A DNA stretch of 18,897 nucleotides, taken from Pirellulales bacterium. GTDB taxonomy: Bacteria; Planctomycetota; Planctomycetia; Pirellulales; JALHLM01. The position numbers were made by a program, and so were the translations under genes. Of this stretch, positions 14,206 to 18,897 are shown piece by piece; positions within the stretch are counted from its first letter, which is position 1, and each line of letters starts with the position of its first letter. The notes beneath the pieces are model-generated. The model saw only the letters and a program-made list of their open reading frames with translations, had not been told where the DNA came from and made no database searches. The stretch covers positions 1 to 18,897 of the forward strand of contig JALHLM010000041.1 in NCBI GenBank assembly GCA_022844585.1, written 5' to 3'.

Positions 14206-17172
14206 CTACGAATTCAATCGTGAACGACGTGCGCGCTTCGAAGGTTTGTCGATCGCTGTGTTTTCATCAGCCATTTGGCGAAACACCATATCGACCGCGG
14301 CGTCGCGCGTCTTGGCGACGGCAAGCTTCTCAGCCACGCGCCGTGGCGGCGCTGACCAAGCCTGTTCGCTCCCTTCACCGAAGTGATTTCGCACCGCATT
14401 CAGATCCTCAATCCCGATGACGCCGTCGCCCGTAACGTCGCCAGGTTGGTCTTGTCCGACGTAGCCAAAGTTGTTGCGGACGTTGTTGAGATCCTCGATG
14501 TTTACTTGCCCGTCGAAGTTAGTGTCACCGGGCGAGCGTACGAGCCGCCAAAGCTCGTGACCATAGACTCCGTCGTCCCCAGTGAAAAACAACTGTCCGC
14601 GGTAGGTAAGGGGACTGTTCACCCCAAAGCCAAATCGAAAGTCTGGGAATGGAAGAGCCAATTGTGTGCCATCCGACGTTCCGTCAGTCACCCATAGCTG
14701 GCGATTCTGGAAACCATCGGGGATCGTGAAGAACAAGCGATCGCCCAAGGGCTTGAAAACCACAACGGGCCGCAGCGACCCACCTGGAACTAGATCAGCG
14801 ACGATGCGAGTCCCTCCCGCTGTGGCGTCGGTCCGCCAGATTTCCTCGCCATGCACTCCGTCGTCAAAGGTAAAGAACAGCTGGTTTCCGGCTACGCCGA
14901 TGACAGTGACTGCGCTGTGCTGAGGTCCGGGCTTGAGGTCTACTACCATGGACGTTCCTTCCGACGTTCCGTCCGATACCCAGAACTCGCTCCTGTGCTC
15001 TGGGTCGGCGGCACGAAACAAGAGCCGATCGCCCACGACGCGCAAGTCCGTGATATTCGCAATCGTGGGCTCGGGGCCGATCTGCGTGATGCGGTAAGTG
15101 CCCTCTTCGGTCCCATCGCTGCGCCAGAGTTGCTCATTGAACGGGACGTCGCGCGTGGAGAAATACAGGATTCCCTGAAACTCCGTGAAATTCTTGAAAC
15201 GTGACACGCCAAACGGATCCGGTTGTTGGATGACCTTTACCAGGTGCGTACCATCCGCCGTGCCATCGCTCGTCCAAAGTTCCGGGCCGTTTCGATCTCC
15301 GTCCGCGGCGAAAAAGAGCTGGTCGCCGACCATCTTTAGCTCGGCCGGGCTGCTAGAATTCTCGCCTGCGCGAAGGTCCTTCAAGACGCGCGTTCCTGCG
15401 ACTGTTCCATCGGTGAAGAACACTTCCGTCCCGTAGGCATCGGAACTCGCGACGAAATACAACCCGCCGTGTCCCGCGACGAGCGTACTAATGAACGTGT
15501 TCGCAGGACCGGCTTTCAAATCGGTCAGCCGGAACGTCCCGATCGCGGTGCCGTCGGTACGCCACAATTCAGCGCCAGCGATTCCCTCATCCGTGGCGAC
15601 AAAATAAGTGAGATCGCCCGACGGCGTCATCGGCGGCGCGCCGTTTACCCCCAGGAGCGGCATCAAGTACGACGCTCCTCGCGGCGAATCGTCTGTCGCC
15701 CAAAGCTGCCGCGATTGATTCGGAGGGGTGACGGCCAGCAATAGTTCATCGCCTACGCCTGCGAGCGGCTGCAGGTTACTGCCGGCATTTCCAAGTCGAA
15801 TGTCGCGCAGCAATGCCGCGCCGTCGAGCGTTCCATCCCAGGCCCAAAGCTCTTCGCCATGCGCCTCATCGCGTGTCAGGCCGAAGAATCGGCCGGCGGC
15901 AAACGCCTGCGGAGAGCTGGCCCAGTTCGCGGCCAGTGTAGTGCCCGTCGGCGTGCCGTCGGTTTTCCAGAGCGAATTGGCGTTACCGTCGAAGGCGTTG
16001 AAATAGGCGATTCCGGCGTGGACAAAGAAACGCGTATTGATGCCCAATTCGCCCGGATACACATCCGCCAGCCGCATCGTCCCTTCCGGCGTGCCGTCGC
16101 TGACCCACGGTTCAACTCCGGTAGCCGGTTCATGTGCGAGAAACAGCAGACGGTCGACGAGTGGTGTTACATTCGATGCGATTTGGGCGCCAGCCGGAAG
16201 TAAATCAACGTCCCAGGGCCGAGTACCTTCGGGAGTACCGTCGCTGGTCCAGAGCCCCGTATTCGGGTCGCCGTCATCGGCTAAAAGATAGAGCGCATCC
16301 GATGTCGCGACTGGCCGCAACTGGTAGCCCACAGAACTGTAGACACCTGGTCTGAAGTCCTTGACGAGGACAGTCCCTTGGACAGTACCGTCGCTTGTCC
16401 ACAACTCTCGCCCATGTTCCGCATCGGCCGCGTAGAAATAAAGCTGCCCATTCAACTCGACGAATTGTCGCTGCGGCAATTGCGTTAAGTGCGGGGGCAT
16501 GTCCAAGAACTCGCGCAGGAGCTCGGTCCCCGCCTCGGTTCCGTCGGTGACCCAGAGATCGTTGTTGACTTCGAAGAACACCTGGCCTTCGACTTCATGA
16601 ATGTCGGTCGGCTCGCGCCCCTGCAGATATTCCGAGGCAATGGTGCTGACGATCATCGTGCCCATTTCAGTCCCGTCGCTCTTCCAAAGCGTGACGGTGG
16701 CGTTTTGGTCATCTCGCGTGAAAAAGTACAGTAAGCCCCCGGCTTCGGTCAGCAGGTATGGACGCGATCCCGCGGGACCGGGACGAAGGTCTTTGACCAT
16801 CATCGTCCCTGCCTCGGTGCCGTCGGTTTTCCAGAGCTCCGTCCCCGACCCGTTGTCATGGAGAAAGCGGAAATAAAGGTGATCTCCCACGACGACCAGC
16901 TCGTCAATGTCGGAAACAAAGCTGGGCGGCGTTCGATTGAGAAAGATCGCCGTGCCGTCAGGAGTACCGTCACTACGCCATAGTTGACGCTGGTTCACTC
17001 CATCGTCTGCGGTGAAGTAGACGCTATCGTTGAACTCCGTAATGTACCGAACATCGCTGGATTTCGGCTCTTGCTGATTGATGTCCGCCACCAGTTCCGC
17101 GGTAAGCGACAATAGGCGGCGATCCTCCAGCCATTCGGGGCGAATGCAGCCAATGCGTTGATACTTGTTCAT
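14206..17172 (-). CDS. Large exported ELWxxDGT repeat protein with dockerin-like end
   Basis: The protein has 988 residues. The N-terminus MNKYQRIGCIRPEWLEDRRLLS carries the LExRxLL export motif (residues 15-21) and no hydrophobic signal peptide. Residues about 45-880 are eighteen repeats of about 48-50 residues, each with a V/LYF strand then an LWxxDGTxxGT turn (first at about 64, then near 113, 162, 206, 257 and on to 826). The tenth (about 490) and the last (about 873) are degenerate. Such tandem units suggest beta-propeller or beta-solenoid structure (inference). Residues 882-932 are a dockerin-type pair of calcium loops (DTNFDGQVNIEDLNNVRNNFG and DVTGDGVIGIEDLNAVRNHFG). A 56-residue tail follows, ending in basic KRARRSRLNS. 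Function unknown: surface adhesion or extracellular binding is likely. No enzymatic domain is visible. Confidence 0.88.
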   Translation of the reverse strand: MNKYQRIGCIRPEWLEDRRLLSLTAELVADINQQEPKSSDVRYITEFNDSVYFTADDGVNQRQLWRSDGTPDGTAIFLNRTPPSFVSDIDELVVVGDHLYFRFLHDNGSGTELWKTDGTEAGTMMVKDLRPGPAGSRPYLLTEAGGLLYFFTRDDQNATVTLWKSDGTEMGTMIVSTIASEYLQGREPTDIHEVEGQVFFEVNNDLWVTDGTEAGTELLREFLDMPPHLTQLPQRQFVELNGQLYFYAADAEHGRELWTSDGTVQGTVLVKDFRPGVYSSVGYQLRPVATSDALYLLADDGDPNTGLWTSDGTPEGTRPWDVDLLPAGAQIASNVTPLVDRLLFLAHEPATGVEPWVSDGTPEGTMRLADVYPGELGINTRFFVHAGIAYFNAFDGNANSLWKTDGTPTGTTLAANWASSPQAFAAGRFFGLTRDEAHGEELWAWDGTLDGAALLRDIRLGNAGSNLQPLAGVGDELLLAVTPPNQSRQLWATDDSPRGASYLMPLLGVNGAPPMTPSGDLTYFVATDEGIAGAELWRTDGTAIGTFRLTDLKAGPANTFISTLVAGHGGLYFVASSDAYGTEVFFTDGTVAGTRVLKDLRAGENSSSPAELKMVGDQLFFAADGDRNGPELWTSDGTADGTHLVKVIQQPDPFGVSRFKNFTEFQGILYFSTRDVPFNEQLWRSDGTEEGTYRITQIGPEPTIANITDLRVVGDRLLFRAADPEHRSEFWVSDGTSEGTSMVVDLKPGPQHSAVTVIGVAGNQLFFTFDDGVHGEEIWRTDATAGGTRIVADLVPGGSLRPVVVFKPLGDRLFFTIPDGFQNRQLWVTDGTSDGTQLALPFPDFRFGFGVNSPLTYRGQLFFTGDDGVYGHELWRLVRSPGDTNFDGQVNIEDLNNVRNNFGYVGQDQPGDVTGDGVIGIEDLNAVRNHFGEGSEQAWSAPPRRVAEKLAVAKTRDAAVDMVFRQMADENTAIDKPSKRARRSRLNS

Positions 17173-17359
17173 GGGAGTTATCTTGTCCGTGTATTGCGGG
17201 GACTGCCTGAAGCACGGACGATTCTAATCAGAGAGTTGCGGCAATTCCACTGCGACGCCGCCGGTACCGCGTCCCAGGCTTGTTCAAGTCAAACTCTGCA
17301 ATCAGAATGGTGAGGCCGTCCTGGATTTCGCCTCCTCAGCGCTGGTCAAGGAATCTCCA
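17173..17359. promoter_or_regulatory. Divergent intergenic region, ELWxxDGT gene and TIM-barrel gene
   Basis: These 187 bases must contain promoters for both genes. GTCCGTG at 17185-17191 and CACGGAC at 17213-17219 form a perfect 7-bp inverted repeat with a 21-base spacer, close to the ELWxxDGT start. It could be an operator site. No clear promoter boxes were assigned. Confidence 0.3.
17348..17352 (+). promoter_or_regulatory. Ribosome binding site deciding a TTG start
   Basis: AAGGA lies seven bases before the TTG at 17360. The frame is open further upstream to a TAA at 17225, but contains no in-frame ATG or GTG there. The TTG places the twin-arginine motif at residues 10-11, as expected. 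Confidence 0.6.
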
Positions 17360-18340
17360 TTGCGATACAACTCCGCTCCCGTCTCCCGTCGTCAACTTCT
17401 CCAATCCCTGGCCGTCGCCGGTGTTGTCGGGGGCGTGCTGTCTCGTGATCAGGTGTTTGCCATGGATGCTCCCGCGCCCGCGCCCGCTGCCGCGACGGCT
17501 GAGAAGCCGTTTAAGCTTTGTTTGAACACGAGCACGATTCGCGGGCAGGAGCTCGGCATCGAGCGGGAAATTGAGCTGGCCGCCAAGGTCGGCTTCGATT
17601 CGCTGGAGCCGTGGGTCGATCAGTTGACCAAATTCCGCGACGCGGGCGGGTCGCTCCACGATCTCGGCAAACGGATCGCCGACTTGGGACTGACCGTCGA
17701 AAGCGGGATCGCGTTCACGGCTTGGATCGTCGACGACGACGTCAAGCGCGCGGCGGCGCTCGAGGACACCAAACGGGCAATGGAGATCATCGCCGCGATT
17801 GGCGGCAAGCGGATCGCCGCGCCGCCGTTCGGTGCGACCGATGTGCAAGACACCGACCTGGCGAAGATCGCGCGGCGGTACCGCGCATTGCTGGAAGTCG
17901 GCGATCAAACCGGCGTCGTGCCGCTGTTGGAGTTGTGGGGATTCTCCAAGACGCTTAGTCGGCTTGGCGAAGTGGCCTACGTGGCTATCGAAGCAGCGCA
18001 CGCGCAGGCGAGCATTCTGGCCGACGTCTATCACATCTACAAAGGCGGCTCGGAACCGGCGTCGTTGAAGCTCTTGAACGGCGCCGCCATGCACTGCCTG
18101 CACATGAACGACTATCCCGACCTGCCGCGCGACAAGATCGTCGACGCCGACCGCGTCTTCCCCGGCGACGGCGTGGCCCCGCTGCCGATGATCCTCCGCA
18201 CACTCCACGAAATCGGCTTCCGCGGCGCCCTCTCCCTCGAAGTCTTCAACCGCGAATACTGGCGCCGCGATCCGGAGGAAGTGCTACGAGAGGGCCTGGA
18301 AAAAATGCGCGTCGCCGTCGAAACGGCGATGCGCGGGTAA
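17360..18340 (+). CDS. Tat-exported sugar phosphate isomerase/epimerase-like TIM barrel
   Basis: The protein has 326 residues from a TTG start. The N-terminus SRRQLLQSLAVAGVVGGVLS (9-28) is a twin-arginine signal, with likely cleavage after about residue 37 before an Ala/Pro-rich linker. The rest is an AP-endonuclease-2-like (xylose isomerase-like) TIM barrel starting FKLCLNTSTIRG. Conserved metal-ligand positions are visible: Glu191 in LLELWG, Asp222 in ADVYH, His248 in CLHMNDYP and Glu294 in LSLEVFN. The family includes hydroxypyruvate isomerase, inosose dehydratase and sugar epimerases. Substrate cannot be told from sequence. Tat-exported members are common in planctomycetes (family knowledge). 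The gene is monocistronic and convergent with rpoD. Confidence 0.88.
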   Translation: MRYNSAPVSRRQLLQSLAVAGVVGGVLSRDQVFAMDAPAPAPAAATAEKPFKLCLNTSTIRGQELGIEREIELAAKVGFDSLEPWVDQLTKFRDAGGSLHDLGKRIADLGLTVESGIAFTAWIVDDDVKRAAALEDTKRAMEIIAAIGGKRIAAPPFGATDVQDTDLAKIARRYRALLEVGDQTGVVPLLELWGFSKTLSRLGEVAYVAIEAAHAQASILADVYHIYKGGSEPASLKLLNGAAMHCLHMNDYPDLPRDKIVDADRVFPGDGVAPLPMILRTLHEIGFRGALSLEVFNREYWRRDPEEVLREGLEKMRVAVETAMRG

Positions 18341-18367
18341 ACATGCTTAATCGCGGAGGCGCAGAGA

Positions 18368-18498
18368 CGCGGAGGATTTAACCGCGAAAGACGCGAAATC
18401 ACACTAAAATGGGACATGCATTCAGCACTGAATGCTAGCAGTTCCTTTCATTCCTACTTTCGCGTTATTTCGCGTGTTTCGCGGTTGAAACCTCCGCG
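18368..18498. repeat. Nested inverted repeat between convergent genes
   Basis: The main arms are at 18380-18399 (AACCGCGAAAGACGCGAAAT) and 18467-18486, pairing with one mismatch in twenty. Outside them CGCGGAGG (18368-18375) pairs with CCTCCGCG (18491-18498). Inside, CATTCA (18419-18424) and TGAATG (18429-18434) form a small perfect hairpin. GACGCGGAGG at 18366-18375 and AAACCTCCG at 18488-18496 are shared with the repeat at 8722-8890, so both belong to one family. The element fills most of the gap between the TIM-barrel stop and the rpoD stop and could end transcription from both sides. Confidence 0.7.
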
Positions 18499-18510
18499 GT
18501 AAAAAGCGGT

Positions 18511-18897
18511 TTACGCGCTTTCCGCTTCGTCGATGAAGCTCGCCAGTGATCTTGCCCGGATCGGGTGTTGGAGTTTCCGGACCGCTTTGGCTTCGATTTG
18601 GCGGACACGTTCTCGGGTGACGCTGAAAATCTGGCCGACTTCTTCCAGCGTGTACGAGTAGCCGTCCGAGAGGCCGTAACGGAGGCGGAGGATTTCTCGT
18701 TCGCGGTAGTTCAGCTCGTTGAGCACGTCGGCGATGCGTTGCTTGAGTAATTGCTGTGTCATGTCACGCAGCGGGTCGATGTCGCGATGATCCTCGACGA
18801 ACTCGCCGAAGAAACTGTCGTCGTGATCGCCGACCGGTTGGTCCAGCGACAACGGCTGCCGGGTCATTTTCATCACGCAGCGGGTTTCTTCCAGCGA
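18511..18897 (-). CDS. rpoD: RNA polymerase sigma factor RpoD, C-terminal part (5' truncated)
   Basis: The reading frame is open to the window edge, so about 128 C-terminal codons are seen, ending in TAA at 18511. The visible sequence runs from SLEETRCVMKMTRQPLSLDQPVGD at the window edge (end of region 3), through region 4.1 (NELNYREREILRLRYGLSDG), to the region 4.2 helix-turn-helix TLEEVGQIFSVTRERVRQIEAKA. This is the primary sigma-70 pattern that reads the -35 element. The LDQPVGDxxDSFFGEF block and the C-terminal KLxHPxRxxxLxxF are typical of the housekeeping factor. Planctomycetes may carry several sigma-70 paralogues, so primary status is likely rather than certain. An apparent GTG at 18876 is internal, not the true start. 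Confidence 0.9.
   Translation of the reverse strand, partial: SLEETRCVMKMTRQPLSLDQPVGDHDDSFFGEFVEDHRDIDPLRDMTQQLLKQRIADVLNELNYREREILRLRYGLSDGYSYTLEEVGQIFSVTRERVRQIEAKAVRKLQHPIRARSLASFIDEAESA

Noticed and set aside
14206..17172. Regularly spaced repeats, considered as a CRISPR array
   Set aside because: The periodicity of about 145-150 bases comes from degenerate protein repeats (ELWxxDGT), with no identical direct DNA repeats or unique spacers.

Overview
The window looks like chromosomal DNA of a GC-rich planctomycete, probably from the Pirellulales side of the phylum (inference). Supporting signs are a PEP-CTERM protein, two large exported proteins with the short N-terminal LExRxLLS motif, DUF4214 and ELWxxDGT repeat proteins, a dockerin-type C-terminus, a PTS gene cluster without sugar permease genes, and many genes lacking a clear Shine-Dalgarno sequence. 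No rRNA, tRNA, CRISPR array or transposase gene was seen.

Bases 1-2980 carry a regulatory phosphotransferase cluster on the + strand: the end of a ribosome hibernation factor (hpf), a PtsN-type EIIA, HPr (ptsH) and enzyme I (ptsI). PEP phosphate should pass EI to HPr to EIIA. No EIIB or EIIC is present here, so the chain probably serves regulation. The ptsH-ptsI gap is unusually long and rich in stem-loops. Bases 2987-3182 hold a nested inverted-repeat element built from four copies of a GTCAGGCAC core. Next come a TIGR03936-type radical-SAM-associated protein and ribonuclease E/G, adjacent and probably co-transcribed. A long palindromic element (5643-5739) separates these from a divergent RNase HII-like protein.

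Bases 6886-8708 hold a PEP-CTERM protein (- strand) and, divergent from it, a small two-helix membrane protein with a YcxB-like C-terminus. Bases 8902-17172 look accessory and surface-related. They carry an exported DUF4214 plus pectate-lyase-3 beta-helix protein (-), a Wzy-like polymerase and a Wzx-like flippase as a tight pair (+), and a 988-residue ELWxxDGT repeat protein with a dockerin end (-). The polymerase and flippase suggest assembly of a lipid-linked surface polysaccharide, but no glycosyltransferase lies in the window. The beta-helix protein could act on that polymer (inference).

Bases 17360-18340 encode a Tat-exported sugar isomerase/epimerase-like TIM barrel. The window ends inside the primary sigma factor gene rpoD (-). 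Two gaps between convergent genes (8709-8901 and 18341-18510) each hold a related long inverted repeat with GACGCGGAGG and AAACCTCCG sequences. The most unusual non-coding stretches are 2987-3182 and the palindrome-dense 11019-11169 upstream of the polymerase gene.
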